Origin: Cellulomonas fimi ATCC 484
GTDB lineage: Bacteria; Actinomycetota; Actinomycetes; Actinomycetales; Cellulomonadaceae
Length of the DNA stretch: 64,000 nucleotides
Assembly (NCBI RefSeq): GCF_000212695.1
Contig: NC_015514.1
Location: 3,348,001-3,412,000 of the forward strand
Reading direction: 5' to 3'
The position numbers and the translations under genes were made by a program. Below, piece by piece: positions 1 to 8,859 of the stretch (within the stretch, counting starts at the first letter, position 1; each line of letters opens with the position of its first letter). The notes under the pieces were generated by a model, which saw only the letters and a list, made by a program, of their open reading frames with translations, was not told the origin of the DNA and searched no databases.

Positions 1-1
1 C

Positions 2-730
2 GACGCCGAGCGCGGCATCCAGGGCTTCCCGCACGGCCTCGGGGGTGCAGACGACGTCGTCGCGATGCCCCTGCAGTGCTCCACGCAGTGGGACGGGCTC
101 GGCCACATCTTCGATCACGGCATCGCGTACAACGGTCGACGGGCAGGCGACGTCGTGACGAGCGCGGGCGACCAGGTGACAGGCATCGAGACAGCGGCGG
201 CGCACATCGCCGGCCGTGGTGTGCTGCTCGACGTCGGACGTCTCCTCGGCGACGACGACCACGGCACCGGCGGGGAGCTGCCCGACGGCTTCGCGATCAC
301 GACCGACCACCTCCACGCCTGCATCGAGCAGCAAGGACCCACCGCGCGGATCGGGCGGGGCGACGTCGTGCTGGTCCGGACCGGACGACTGGCGCGAGCA
401 CGACGGGAGGGCTGGGGCCAGTACGCCGGCGGACCGGCACCCGGGCTCTCGATCACGACCGCAGGCTGGCTGCACCGCTCGGACATCGCGGCGATCGCCA
501 CGGACACGTGGGGCTTCGAGGTACGCCCCAACGAGTTCGACGACGCGTTCCAGCCTCTGCACCAGGTCGTCATCCCCCACGTCGGCCTCTACGTCGGGGA
601 GATGTGGGACCTCGACGCACTCGCCGCCGACTGCGCCGAGGACGGCGTCTTCGACTTCTGGCTCACGGCAGCCCCCATCCCGTTCACGGGTGCGGTCGGA
701 GCACCCGTGAACCCTCTCGCAGTCAAGTAG
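2..730 (+). CDS. Cyclase family protein, 5' end outside window
   Basis: The reading frame is open from base 2, so the start lies upstream and about 242 codons are visible. The product belongs to the cyclase (kynurenine formamidase-like) family, metal-dependent hydrolases acting on amides or cyclic esters. The metal-site block reads CSTQWDGLGHIFDHG at about residues 26 to 40, the QWDGLGH variant of the family's HxGTHxD motif, and the C-terminus PFTGAVGAPVNPLAVK is typical. It precedes a flavin monooxygenase and an ACMSD-like amidohydrolase on the same strand, so a step in aromatic or heterocycle breakdown is likely. The substrate cannot be told. Family is confident, role is inference. Confidence 0.82.
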   Translation, partial: DAERGIQGFPHGLGGADDVVAMPLQCSTQWDGLGHIFDHGIAYNGRRAGDVVTSAGDQVTGIETAAAHIAGRGVLLDVGRLLGDDDHGTGGELPDGFAITTDHLHACIEQQGPTARIGRGDVVLVRTGRLARARREGWGQYAGGPAPGLSITTAGWLHRSDIAAIATDTWGFEVRPNEFDDAFQPLHQVVIPHVGLYVGEMWDLDALAADCAEDGVFDFWLTAAPIPFTGAVGAPVNPLAVK

Positions 731-754
731 CGCATCGTTCTCAAAGGAGCGGAC

Positions 755-1885
755 ATGCCCGCAGTCAGCAAGGTCCTCGTCGTCGGTGGGGGTGCAGCAG
801 GCGCGGCCTCGGCCATCCTGCTCGCCGAGGCAGGCGTCGAGGTCGACCTCATCGAGATCAAGCCCGACATCGTCACCCTGGGATCCGGGATCACGCTTCA
901 GGGCAACGCGCTGCGCGTCCTGAGGGGCCTCGGCGTGTGGGACCGCGTCGAAGCAGCCGGCTACGGCTTCAACGAGCTGGGCCTCCGCGCGCCCGACCCG
1001 GCCGGGACCCTCCTCGCCGTGCTGCCCGATGCACGCACCGGCGGCCCGGACCTCCCCGCGACGGTCGGGATGCCGCGACAGGAGCTCGCTCGCATCCTGC
1101 ACGACCGCGCGACCCAGGTGGGCGTTAAGATCCGCCTCGCGACGACCTGCACCGGACTCGACCAGGACGAGAACGGTGTCGACGTGGAGCTCTCGGACGG
1201 CTCGGACGGTCGGTACGACCTCGTCGTCGGCGCCGACGGCATCCGGTCGTGGACCCGCCGGATGCTGGGCGTCATGCTCGAGACCCGCTCGACCGGGATG
1301 GGGATCTGGCGCGCGTTCACCACCCGCCCCGCCAGCGTCACGCGCACCGACCTCTTCTACGGCGGTCCCTCGTACATCGCCGGCTACTGCCCCACCGGGC
1401 CTGACTCGCTCTACGCCTACATCGTCGAGCCGGCCCAGGATCGCAGCGGGCTCACGCCCGACGAGCAGCTGACAGAGATGCAGCGACTCTCCGAGGCGTA
1501 CGGCGGGCCGTGGGACGAGATCCGGTCGACCCTCACCGACGCCTCGAGGATCAGCTACACCTGGTTCGAGACCCATGTGCTCGACGAGCCGTGGAACCGG
1601 GGGCGGGTCGTTCTCATCGGTGACGCGGCGCACGCCTGCCCCCCGACGCTCGCGCAGGGGGCTGCACAGGCGCTCGAGGACGCCGCCGTCCTGGCGGAGC
1701 TGCTGCTGACTCGCGCTGCGGTCGACGCCGGTCTCTGGGCGGAGTTCACCGCACGTCGGTACTCGCGGGCACGCACCGTCGTGGAGGCGTCCGTCCAGCT
1801 CGGGCAGTGGCTGCTCGACGGCGAGCGCGGCGATGTCCCGGCGCTCATGGGCCGGATCGCCGCGCTCGTCACGGACCCTGCATGA
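755..1885 (+). CDS. FAD-dependent aromatic-ring monooxygenase
   Basis: 376-residue group A flavoprotein monooxygenase, expected to use NAD(P)H, FAD and O2 to hydroxylate an aromatic acid. Visible signatures: the dinucleotide-binding VVGGGAAGAASAILLAEAG near residue 8, the DG motif VVGADGIRSWTRR near residue 158, and the second FAD motif VVLIGDAAHACPPTLAQGA near residue 285. A Shine-Dalgarno AAAGGAGC lies a few bases before the ATG. The stop overlaps the next start (ATGA), so it is co-transcribed with the amidohydrolase. It resembles 3-hydroxybenzoate or salicylate hydroxylases, but the substrate is not readable from sequence. Confidence 0.88.
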   Translation: MPAVSKVLVVGGGAAGAASAILLAEAGVEVDLIEIKPDIVTLGSGITLQGNALRVLRGLGVWDRVEAAGYGFNELGLRAPDPAGTLLAVLPDARTGGPDLPATVGMPRQELARILHDRATQVGVKIRLATTCTGLDQDENGVDVELSDGSDGRYDLVVGADGIRSWTRRMLGVMLETRSTGMGIWRAFTTRPASVTRTDLFYGGPSYIAGYCPTGPDSLYAYIVEPAQDRSGLTPDEQLTEMQRLSEAYGGPWDEIRSTLTDASRISYTWFETHVLDEPWNRGRVVLIGDAAHACPPTLAQGAAQALEDAAVLAELLLTRAAVDAGLWAEFTARRYSRARTVVEASVQLGQWLLDGERGDVPALMGRIAALVTDPA

Positions 1886-2928
1886 CCGGCTCGACCACGG
1901 AACAGACGCCCCTGCCGGTCGTCGACGTCCACGCTCACGTCGTCGTACCGGCGGTCGAGCAGCTCGTCGCCCACGAGCCGGGCCTCGCCGCGCAGCGTCA
2001 CCTCGACGCCCGCCGGAACGGGGCCGAGTCGACCGCCGTCTCGGCCGTGATGGTCCAGGAACGCGGCTCCTTGCTGGTCCGCACCGACGAACGTGTCGAA
2101 CTGATGGACGGTCAGGGAGTCGACGTCCAGGTCCTGGCGCCGTCGCCTGCGCAGTACCACTACTGGGCCGCGGAGCCACTCGCACTCGACCTGGCACGCC
2201 GTCTTCACGACGGGGTCGCCACGGCCGTGCAGGCCACGCCGGAACGGCTCACGGGGCTGGGAGTCGTCCCCCTGCAGCATCCGCACCTCGCGGTCGCGGC
2301 ACTCAGAGACGCGCTCGCCCACGGGCTGCGTGGCGTCGAGATCTCGTCGCACGCGCCGGACCCACGCGGAGGGACCGTCGAGCTGTCGGACCCCCGGCTC
2401 GAGGACTTCTGGGCCGAGGCGGCCGCACGACGCGCGGTCGTGTTCGTCCACCCGTTCGGGTGCACACTCGACGAGCGACTGGACCGCTGGTACCTCTCGA
2501 ACACGGTCGGTCAGCCGGTCGAGACGGCGGTCGCTCTCTCCCACCTGGTGTTCGCCGGGGTGCTCGACCGGCATCCAGACCTCCGGGTCCTCGCCGCGCA
2601 CGGCGGCGGGTACCTGCCGACCTATCTCGGCCGCAGCGACAGGGCGTGGAAGGTCCGGTCCGACGCACGGACGTGCGTCCGTCCTCCGAGCACGTACCTG
2701 CGCGAGCTGTGGTTCGACTCCGTCGTGCACGACTCCCGTGCCCTGCGCTCGCTCGTCGACGCGGCGGGCGTCGACAGGGTGTGCCTGGGCAGCGACTTCC
2801 CGTTCGACATGGGGTCTGACGACCCGGTCGGCGATCTTCGGGCCTCTGTGCTGACCGCCGACGAGACGAGTGCGATCGAGCGGATCAACGCCCACCACCT
2901 CGGTCTTATGCCCGGCCTCGCGACCTGA
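1882..2928 (+). CDS. Amidohydrolase-2 family protein (ACMSD-like)
   Basis: 348-residue metal-dependent amidohydrolase of the aminocarboxymuconate-semialdehyde decarboxylase type. Such enzymes use a TIM barrel and zinc for non-oxidative decarboxylation or hydrolysis of ring-cleavage intermediates. Seen: VVDVHAHVVVP at the N-terminus (HxH metal ligands), VFVHPFG, AAHGGGYLP and the C-terminal SDFPFDMG aspartate. The ATG at 1882 overlaps the upstream TGA by four bases, which decides the start; a longer frame from 1807 lies inside the monooxygenase and is rejected. Grouping with a ring hydroxylase and a cyclase-family hydrolase suggests a degradative role. The exact reaction is open. Confidence 0.85.
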   Translation: MTGSTTEQTPLPVVDVHAHVVVPAVEQLVAHEPGLAAQRHLDARRNGAESTAVSAVMVQERGSLLVRTDERVELMDGQGVDVQVLAPSPAQYHYWAAEPLALDLARRLHDGVATAVQATPERLTGLGVVPLQHPHLAVAALRDALAHGLRGVEISSHAPDPRGGTVELSDPRLEDFWAEAAARRAVVFVHPFGCTLDERLDRWYLSNTVGQPVETAVALSHLVFAGVLDRHPDLRVLAAHGGGYLPTYLGRSDRAWKVRSDARTCVRPPSTYLRELWFDSVVHDSRALRSLVDAAGVDRVCLGSDFPFDMGSDDPVGDLRASVLTADETSAIERINAHHLGLMPGLAT

Positions 2929-3051
2929 CCCGCACGTCTGCTCGCCCCCTCCCGGCGACGGCACGCCCTTGCCGTCCGCCGTCGTCCCCGACGGACGCCG
3001 CCCACACCGACAACGGACTGCCGCGGCGCCCGCCTGCCGGAAGGCACGCCC

Positions 3052-3984
3052 GTGAACCTCGCCAACCTCAACCTCAACCTGCTGACGGCACTCGACGCCC
3101 TGCTGCGCGAGCGCAGCGTCACCAACGCCGCCGGCAAGCTCGGTCTCAGCCAGCCTGCGCTCAGCGCCTCACTGGCCCGGCTGCGCCGGCACTTCAACGA
3201 CCCGCTGCTCGTGCGCGTCGGGAACTCCTACGAGCTCACGCCGTTCGCCGAGCAGCTGGGCGAGCGCACCGGGGCGGCGATGGCCGGTGTGCAGCGCGTC
3301 TTCTCGGTCGCTCCGACGTTCGACCCTGCTGCGTCCGACCGTGCGTTCAGCATCCTCGTCGCGGACTACGCGCTCGGGGTTCTCGGCGCGGGCCTCAGCC
3401 GGATCGTCGCCGAACGCGCGCCGGGTGTGCGGGTCGAGTTCCACCCGCACACACCGCGGCTGATCGAACGAGCCGACGAGGTGCTGCGCGAGGTGGACGC
3501 GATGATCCTTCCGCGCGGCTTCCTCTCCGGCCTCCCGCACCTCGACCTCTTCACCGACACCTGGGTGTGCGTGGTCGACGAGGACCACCCGACGATCGGC
3601 GACACCGTCACGCTCGCCGAGCTGGGCCGCAGCCCGTGGGTCGTGAGCTTCCGGTCCTCGTCCGCGTTCACCCCGCCGATGCGGCAGCTCGAGAACCTGG
3701 GCGTCGACGTCCAGGTGCAGGTGGTCGTCGAGAGCTTCCTCGCGATCCCCCAGTTCGTCGTCGGCACCGACCGCGTCGCGCTGGTGCAGGAGCGTCTGGT
3801 CGCCGAGATGCGACGAGGGCACCGTCTGCGAACCGTGCCGTGCCCGTTCGACGTCATCCCGCTCGTGGAGGCGCTGTGGTGGCACCCATCGCAGCAGCTC
3901 GAGCCCGGGCACGCCTGGCTCCGCTCGGTCGTCCTGGAGGCCGCGCGGGGCGTCGACACGTCCTTCTCCCCCCAGGCCGGATGA
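3052..3984 (+). CDS. LysR-family transcriptional regulator
   Basis: 310-residue LysR-type regulator. The winged helix-turn-helix is at residues 5 to 65 (NLLTALDALLRERSVTNAAG, then LSQPALSASLARLRRHF and DPLLVRVG), followed by a periplasmic-binding-like effector domain. Subfamily looks like the NodD/PcpR group, often linked to aromatic compounds. The start is GTG, with GGAAGG about six bases upstream. It ends 15 bases from the convergent thiolase stop. It may sense a substrate of one of the flanking catabolic operons; which one is not shown, and no T-N11-A site was identified with confidence. Confidence 0.88.
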   Translation: MNLANLNLNLLTALDALLRERSVTNAAGKLGLSQPALSASLARLRRHFNDPLLVRVGNSYELTPFAEQLGERTGAAMAGVQRVFSVAPTFDPAASDRAFSILVADYALGVLGAGLSRIVAERAPGVRVEFHPHTPRLIERADEVLREVDAMILPRGFLSGLPHLDLFTDTWVCVVDEDHPTIGDTVTLAELGRSPWVVSFRSSSAFTPPMRQLENLGVDVQVQVVVESFLAIPQFVVGTDRVALVQERLVAEMRRGHRLRTVPCPFDVIPLVEALWWHPSQQLEPGHAWLRSVVLEAARGVDTSFSPQAG

Positions 3985-3999
3985 CGACGGGCGGGCCGG

Positions 4000-5190
4000 T
4001 CACGGCGCGTGCAGCAGCAGCGCCTCCCCCTGACCACCCCCTCCGCAGATCCCGAGCGCAGCCGTCCCCCGTCCGCGTCGTGCCAGCACGTGGGCGGCGT
4101 GGACCGCGAGCCGACTCCCCGAGGCGCCGATGGGGTGCCCGATCGCGATGGCGCCACCCTCACCGTTCAGCTGCTCGGGATCGATGCCGAGATCGGCCGC
4201 GGACGCGAGGGCGACGGCAGCGAACGCCTCGTTGATCTCGATCACGTCGAGGTCGCCGACGCTGCCGCCTTCGCGGTCGAGCGCCGCGCGGATCGCCCGG
4301 GACGCCTGGCGGTGCAGCGACGTGTCGGGTCCTGCAACCTGACCGTGGGCCCCGATCCGCGCCATCCAGGTCAGTCCGTGGCGCCGCGCGTAGCCCTCGC
4401 TCGCGACGACGACGGCGGCGGCACCATCCGACAGCGGGCTCGCGTTGCCCGCCGTGATCGTCCCGTCCGGAGCGAAGGCGGCCCGGAGCCTGCCGAGCGA
4501 CTCGACCGTCGAGTCCGGGCGGACGCCTTCGTCGTCGTCCACGGTCACCTGCCCAGCGGCGGCGCGTCCCTCCACCAGTACCGGCACGATCTCCGCACCG
4601 AGGCCGGTCCGTGCCGCGGCCGCGCGTGCGTGCGAACGCGCAGCGAACGCGTCCTGTGCCTGCCGGTCGAGGCCGAGCCTGCCGTTGCCGTCCTCCGTGA
4701 GCGCGCCCATCGAGCGACCGGAGAACGGGTCGGTGAGGCCGTCGCCGAGCGTGTCGAACAAGGGCACGTCGCCGTATCCCAGTCCGCGTCGCGACCCGAG
4801 CAGGGCGTGCGGGGCGTTCGACATCGACTCCTGGCCACCGGCCACCACGACGTCCGCCTCGCCGGCACGGACCAGCCGAGCAGCGTCGATGACCGTCGTG
4901 AGACCGGACAGGCAGATCTTGTTGATGGTGGTCGCGGGCGTGCTCCAGGCCAGACCTGCCGCGATCGCAGTCTGCCGTGCGGGACCCTGCCCGGCGCCCA
5001 CCTGGATCACCTGGCCCAGGACCAGCGCGTGGACGTCGTCGACGCTCACCCCGGAGCGTTCAAGGGCGGCACGGACGGCGATCGAGCCCAGTTCCGTCGC
5101 CGGCAGGGAGGCCAGAGCGCCGCGGAACCGACCGAACGCCGTGCGTGCGGCTCCGAGGATCACCGGCGTGGACTCGGCGGTCGAGGTCAC
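4000..5190 (-). CDS. Thiolase (acetyl-CoA C-acyltransferase)
   Basis: 396-residue thiolase II-type enzyme that cleaves a 3-ketoacyl-CoA with CoA, or condenses in reverse. All active-site blocks are present: nucleophile Cys near 93 in INKICLSGLTT, GGQESMSNAPH, the NEAFAAV motif, GHPIGASG with the catalytic His, and the C-terminal CGGGGQGEALL with the second Cys. It starts with GTG and overlaps the stop of the upstream FAH gene (GTGA). As last gene of the operon with a CoA-transferase, it probably performs the final thiolysis of a ring-derived ketoacyl-CoA, for example to acetyl-CoA. It could also be a general acetyl-CoA acetyltransferase. Confidence 0.9.
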   Translation of the reverse strand: MTSTAESTPVILGAARTAFGRFRGALASLPATELGSIAVRAALERSGVSVDDVHALVLGQVIQVGAGQGPARQTAIAAGLAWSTPATTINKICLSGLTTVIDAARLVRAGEADVVVAGGQESMSNAPHALLGSRRGLGYGDVPLFDTLGDGLTDPFSGRSMGALTEDGNGRLGLDRQAQDAFAARSHARAAAARTGLGAEIVPVLVEGRAAAGQVTVDDDEGVRPDSTVESLGRLRAAFAPDGTITAGNASPLSDGAAAVVVASEGYARRHGLTWMARIGAHGQVAGPDTSLHRQASRAIRAALDREGGSVGDLDVIEINEAFAAVALASAADLGIDPEQLNGEGGAIAIGHPIGASGSRLAVHAAHVLARRGRGTAALGICGGGGQGEALLLHAP

Positions 5191-6194
5191 CGGGCACCTC
5201 CCGCGACCACGCGGCTACGGGCTCGGTCGCGTGGACGAGCCGCCCTGACCGCCGCCCTAGCCGTGCCGGCAGGTGGGGCCACGACGCGGTTCTCGATCGA
5301 GCCGATGGCTTCCACCTCGAGGCGCACGACGTCGCCGGGACCCAACGGCCGCGGCTCCTGCACGCCGGTGCGCCCCCACATCTCCGCCAGGCACCCGCCG
5401 TTGCCGCACGTGCCGGACCCGAGCACGTCGCCGGCGTCGACCCACGCGCCGCGCGACGCGTGCTGCAGCAGCTCCTCGAACGTCCACCCGGCGTTCGACG
5501 ACAGGTCGTGGCCGACGGGCGTGGCGTTCACCCAGGAGCGCATCTCGAGCGCCAGGTAGCCGTCGGCGTCCCGATACGGCTCGAGCTCGTCCACGGTGAC
5601 GAGCCACGGCCCCAGGGTGCAGGCGAAGTCTTTGCCCTTCGCAGGCCCCAGGCCAACCTTCATCTCTCGTGTTTGGAGGTCACGCGCCGACCAGTCGTTG
5701 AGGACCGTGTAGCCGACGATGCTCTCGCGCGCGCCCGCCGCATCGAGGTCGCGCCCCCGTCTGCCGACGACGGCCGCGATCTCGAGCTCGAAGTCGAGAG
5801 CGGTGCACCCGGGCGGGACCTCCACGTCGTCGGTCGCACCGACGACGCTGTGCGGGTTGCCGAAGTAGAAGGCCGGGGCGTCGTACCACTCACCCGGCAC
5901 GCCTGCCCCGCCCGAGACGCTGCGGACCACGCCTTCGACGTGCTCCTCGAAGGCGACAAAGTCGCGGATCGAGGCCGGCTGGACCGGGGCGAGGAGGCGG
6001 ACGCTCCCCACCGGCACCGCCGGCGAGCTGGACAGCGCCCAGCTCGCCGCGGCGGCACCTTCAGCCGTCGTCGCGCCCGCGACTCCTAGCACGGTCGCAC
6101 CAGCGGCGAGTGCGTGCAGCACCTCGTCCCCCGGCTCGCCGGTCACCAGGCCGGTGTGCGCTCGTCCGCCATGCAGGTAGCGGGCGAGCCGCAT
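5187..6194 (-). CDS. Fumarylacetoacetate hydrolase family protein
   Basis: 335-residue FAH-fold enzyme. This family hydrolyses, decarboxylates or hydrates oxo-acids made by ring cleavage. The metal-site ExE is in ALDFELEIAAVVGRRG, and GYTVLNDWSARDLQTREM supplies the conserved Asp and Lys-rich region; EVEAIGSIENRVV closes the fold. The ATG at 6194 shares one base with the stop of the dioxygenase gene (TGATG), so a far upstream in-frame ATG at 6722 inside that gene is rejected. It is the first of two FAH paralogues in the operon, consistent with consecutive hydrolase and isomerase/decarboxylase steps after meta cleavage. Confidence 0.87.
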   Translation of the reverse strand: MRLARYLHGGRAHTGLVTGEPGDEVLHALAAGATVLGVAGATTAEGAAAASWALSSSPAVPVGSVRLLAPVQPASIRDFVAFEEHVEGVVRSVSGGAGVPGEWYDAPAFYFGNPHSVVGATDDVEVPPGCTALDFELEIAAVVGRRGRDLDAAGARESIVGYTVLNDWSARDLQTREMKVGLGPAKGKDFACTLGPWLVTVDELEPYRDADGYLALEMRSWVNATPVGHDLSSNAGWTFEELLQHASRGAWVDAGDVLGSGTCGNGGCLAEMWGRTGVQEPRPLGPGDVVRLEVEAIGSIENRVVAPPAGTARAAVRAARPRDRARSRVVAGGAR

Positions 6195-7219
6195 CAGCCG
6201 CGACCCTGGACCGCGTACGGGTTGAGGAGCGCCTCCTCGGTCCCCGGCAGCACCCCCTCCTCGGTGGCGGTGGGGTGGCCCGGGTCGTGCGGGAAGGACT
6301 CCGTCATCGACATGGGCATCGCCGAGTTCCGGTAGATGCTGTTCGACCCCGTCGCAGGCGTCCAGTCGTTCGGGGTCCAGTCCGGGACGTAGTTGCGGTA
6401 GCCGCCGGAGTTGAGCTCGACGCGCAGGCGGGACGGCTCCCGGAAGTACAGGTAGGTCTGCTCGCCGATGCCGTGGATCGACGGGCCGTACTCGATCTCC
6501 ACGCCGTTCTCCATGAGCACGTCGGCCGTCCTGACGAGCTCCGTGTCGGAGTCCGTCCAGAAGGCGATGTGGTTGACACGTCCCGGGATGCTCGACGAGT
6601 CGAGAACCACGCCGAGGTCGTGCGACTTCTCGTTCGTCGTCAGGACGCCGAACACCGTGATCGGCGCGTCGTCGAGCGTCGTGTACGCCATGATCCGGAA
6701 GTCGAGGACGCGGTTGTACCACTCGCAGAAGCCACGGACGTCGGCGGCCGCGACGGTCACGTGGTCGAGGAAGCGCGGGGCGGCTGCATGGCTCGACCGC
6801 CTCTCCGGCCGGTCCGGGAAGATCGACGCGTTCTCGTCGCTGGCGCGGTAACGCTCGATGTCCCAGAACAGCTCCATCGGGTGCCCGTACGGCCCGACGA
6901 ACTGGTAGGACCGACCGTGGCCCTGGCGTCCTTCGCTCCAGCGCCCGGTGATCCCGGAGGCCTCGATGCGGGCTGCGGCCTCGTCGAGCGCCTCCGGGCT
7001 CGACGTCCGCCAGGCCATGTTCTTGACGGACGGGCCGTCACCGGGCGAGACGATCACGCTGTACGGGTAGTAGTCGCCCCAGCATCGGAGGTAGACGGAG
7101 CCGTCGGCGTCGCGGTCGACGACGCGCAGACCGAAGCCGTCGACGTAGAAGGCGACCGACGCCTCGACGTCCGGCGAGGTGACCTCGAGGTGGGTGAGGT
7201 GCGACAGGAGCTGGAACAC
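6194..7219 (-). CDS. VOC-family extradiol ring-cleavage dioxygenase
   Basis: 341-residue type I extradiol (catechol 2,3-dioxygenase-like) protein with two vicinal-oxygen-chelate modules. Iron ligands fit the C-terminal module: His in FLDHVTVAAADV, His in GRVNHIAFWTD and Glu in LRVELNSGGY. The N-terminal module begins LLSHLTHLEVTSPD. The product would open a catechol-type ring next to the two hydroxyls. GTG at 7219 is chosen because AAAGGA sits about seven bases upstream; the longer frame adds a low-complexity extension through the palindromes at 7236 to 7297. It is followed directly by an FAH-family gene, the usual partner for processing meta-cleavage products. Confidence 0.88.
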   Translation of the reverse strand: MFQLLSHLTHLEVTSPDVEASVAFYVDGFGLRVVDRDADGSVYLRCWGDYYPYSVIVSPGDGPSVKNMAWRTSSPEALDEAAARIEASGITGRWSEGRQGHGRSYQFVGPYGHPMELFWDIERYRASDENASIFPDRPERRSSHAAAPRFLDHVTVAAADVRGFCEWYNRVLDFRIMAYTTLDDAPITVFGVLTTNEKSHDLGVVLDSSSIPGRVNHIAFWTDSDTELVRTADVLMENGVEIEYGPSIHGIGEQTYLYFREPSRLRVELNSGGYRNYVPDWTPNDWTPATGSNSIYRNSAMPMSMTESFPHDPGHPTATEEGVLPGTEEALLNPYAVQGRG

Positions 7220-7235
7220 GACAGGTCCTTTCGTT

Positions 7236-7297
7236 CGGACCGGTCCGCGGTGCCCACAGGACCAGCCCTGGTGCGACGTCGCACGGCGGTGTGCGAC
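7236..7297. promoter_or_regulatory. Two palindromes before the dioxygenase gene
   Basis: In the 147-base gap between the CoA-transferase B stop and the dioxygenase start lie CGGACCGGTCCG (7236-7247, perfect 12-bp palindrome) and GTGCGACGTCGCAC (7271-7284, perfect 14-bp palindrome). A third half-site GTGCGAC follows at 7291-7297. The arrangement resembles a dimer operator with an extra half-site, and would allow the dioxygenase-FAH-thiolase part to be controlled separately from the upstream genes. No promoter hexamers were assigned with confidence. Confidence 0.45.
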
Positions 7298-7366
7298 CGG
7301 ACGACCATGCCCGGCGCATCGACCCGTCGAGAAGACGAGATCGCCGATGCCGCCCATCGCTCGCGC

Positions 7367-8041
7367 CTATGTCGCGACACGGACCCGTTCCTCTTCCACC
7401 CGGAGGTTCCGGGCGTCCAGCAACGGGGCGTCCGTGGCCTCGACCACATCACGCCAGGAGGTGCCGGGGGCGAGCTCTGCGACGGCGAACTGGTCACCGA
7501 CGACGTCCAGCACCGCGAGGTCGGTGATCACGCGGTGCACGACGCGGCGGCCGGTGAGCGGGAGCGTGCACGCCCGGAGCAGCTTGGGCTCGCCGTCCTT
7601 GGTCAGGTGCTCCATGACCACGACGACGCGGCGCGCGCCGTGCACGAGGTCCATCGCCCCGCCCATCCCCTTGACGAGCTTCCCTGGCACCATCCAGTTC
7701 GCGAGGTCTCCGGTCGCGCTGACCTGCATGGCTCCGAGCACCGCGACATCCACATGGCCGCCGCGAATCATCCCGAAGCTCGTCGCGGAGTCGAAGTAGG
7801 ACGCCCCCGGGCGGACCGTCACCGTCTCCTTGCCCGCGTTGATCAGGTCGGGGTCGACGTCGTCCGGCGACGGGTAAGGCCCCACGCCCAGGATGCCGTT
7901 CTCGGACTGCAGCACGATGGAGGCCCCGGCGGGCAGGTGGTCGGGGATGAGCGTCGGGAGCCCGATCCCCAGGTTGACGTACTGTCCGTCGCACAGCTCG
8001 GCGGCTGCCCGGGCGGCCAGCTGGTCACGTGACAGCGGCAC
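7367..8041 (-). CDS. 3-oxoacid CoA-transferase, subunit B
   Basis: 224-residue beta subunit of a class I CoA-transferase. The catalytic glutamate lies in the conserved block [15 protein letters not shown] near residue 50, and [16 protein letters not shown] and [14 protein letters not shown] are further family blocks. Paired with subunit A it would move CoA from succinyl-CoA or acetyl-CoA onto a 3-oxoacid. GTG at 8041 is preferred: it begins 17 bases inside the end of subunit A, a common translational coupling. With the thiolase in the same operon, it would activate a ring-derived 3-oxoacid such as 3-oxoadipate, though acetoacetate transfer cannot be excluded. Confidence 0.9.
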   Translation of the reverse strand: MPLSRDQLAARAAAELCDGQYVNLGIGLPTLIPDHLPAGASIVLQSENGILGVGPYPSPDDVDPDLINAGKETVTVRPGASYFDSATSFGMIRGGHVDVAVLGAMQVSATGDLANWMVPGKLVKGMGGAMDLVHGARRVVVVMEHLTKDGEPKLLRACTLPLTGRRVVHRVITDLAVLDVVGDQFAVAELAPGTSWRDVVEATDAPLLDARNLRVEEERVRVAT

Positions 8042-8804
8042 GGTCAGTCTCCTTCTGGGTCGTGATCCGCTCGATGCCCTTGTCCGCCGCCTGCGCCGCA
8101 GTGAGCGGCACGACGTGCTGCACGAAGATGCCGGGGAGGTGCACGGCGTCCGGGTCGATCTCGCCGACGTCCACGAGCTCCTCCGTCTCGAGGATGGTGA
8201 GACGACCGGCCTGGGCGACGATCGGGTTGAAGTTCCGGGCCGCCGCGTGGAAGACGGCGTTCCCCTGGCGGTCGGCGCGCGCCGCTCGCACGAGCGCGAC
8301 GTCGGCGACGATCGCCCGCTCCAGCACCATCTGCCGGCCGTCGAACGTGCGGACCTCCTTGGCTGGTGAGGACGTCGCGACGGTGCCGTCCGCTCGGTAG
8401 CGCCACGGGAGACCGCCCTCGGCGACCTGCGTCCCGACGCCCGTCGGCGTGTAGAAGGCGCCGATCCCGGACCCGCCGGCCCGGAGCCGCTCCGCCAGGG
8501 TGCCTTGCGGTGTGAGCTCGACCTCAAGCTCACCTGCGAGGTACCGCCGTGCGAACTCCTTGTTCTCCCCCACGTACGACGCTGTGATCCGCGAGATCCG
8601 GCCTGCCTCGAGCAGGACGCCCAAGCCTGCGCCGTCGACTCCGCAGTTGTTCGACACGATGTGCAGGTCGGTCGAACCATGACGGCGCAAGGCGTCGATG
8701 AGCACGCTCGGGATACCGCAGAGACCGAAACCGCCGACGGCGACTGTCGCACCGTCGCAGATGCGGCTAACGACGGCCATCGGGTCGGGAGTCACCTTGT
8801 CCAT
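8025..8804 (-). CDS. 3-oxoacid CoA-transferase, subunit A
   Basis: 259-residue alpha subunit of the same CoA-transferase. The family signature [17 protein letters not shown] lies near residue 20; [17 protein letters not shown] and [13 protein letters not shown] follow. Start ATG 8804 (MDKVTPDP) fits the usual length; two GTG codons at 8813 and 8816 are alternatives. It overlaps subunit B by 17 bases and follows the FAH gene after 55 bases, so it belongs to the reverse-strand catabolic operon. Substrate is inferred from context only. Confidence 0.9.
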   Translation of the reverse strand: MDKVTPDPMAVVSRICDGATVAVGGFGLCGIPSVLIDALRRHGSTDLHIVSNNCGVDGAGLGVLLEAGRISRITASYVGENKEFARRYLAGELEVELTPQGTLAERLRAGGSGIGAFYTPTGVGTQVAEGGLPWRYRADGTVATSSPAKEVRTFDGRQMVLERAIVADVALVRAARADRQGNAVFHAAARNFNPIVAQAGRLTILETEELVDVGEIDPDAVHLPGIFVQHVVPLTAAQAADKGIERITTQKETDRAAVT

Positions 8805-8859
8805 GCCGGTCACCACGCCTCGGCGGCGGCCGACGGCCCGTGCGACCGCTGCGCGCGCT

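Noticed and set aside
5187..6722. 511-residue version of the first FAH protein
   Set aside because: The extra 176 residues lie wholly inside the dioxygenase gene and lack homology; the TGATG overlap at 6194 marks the start.
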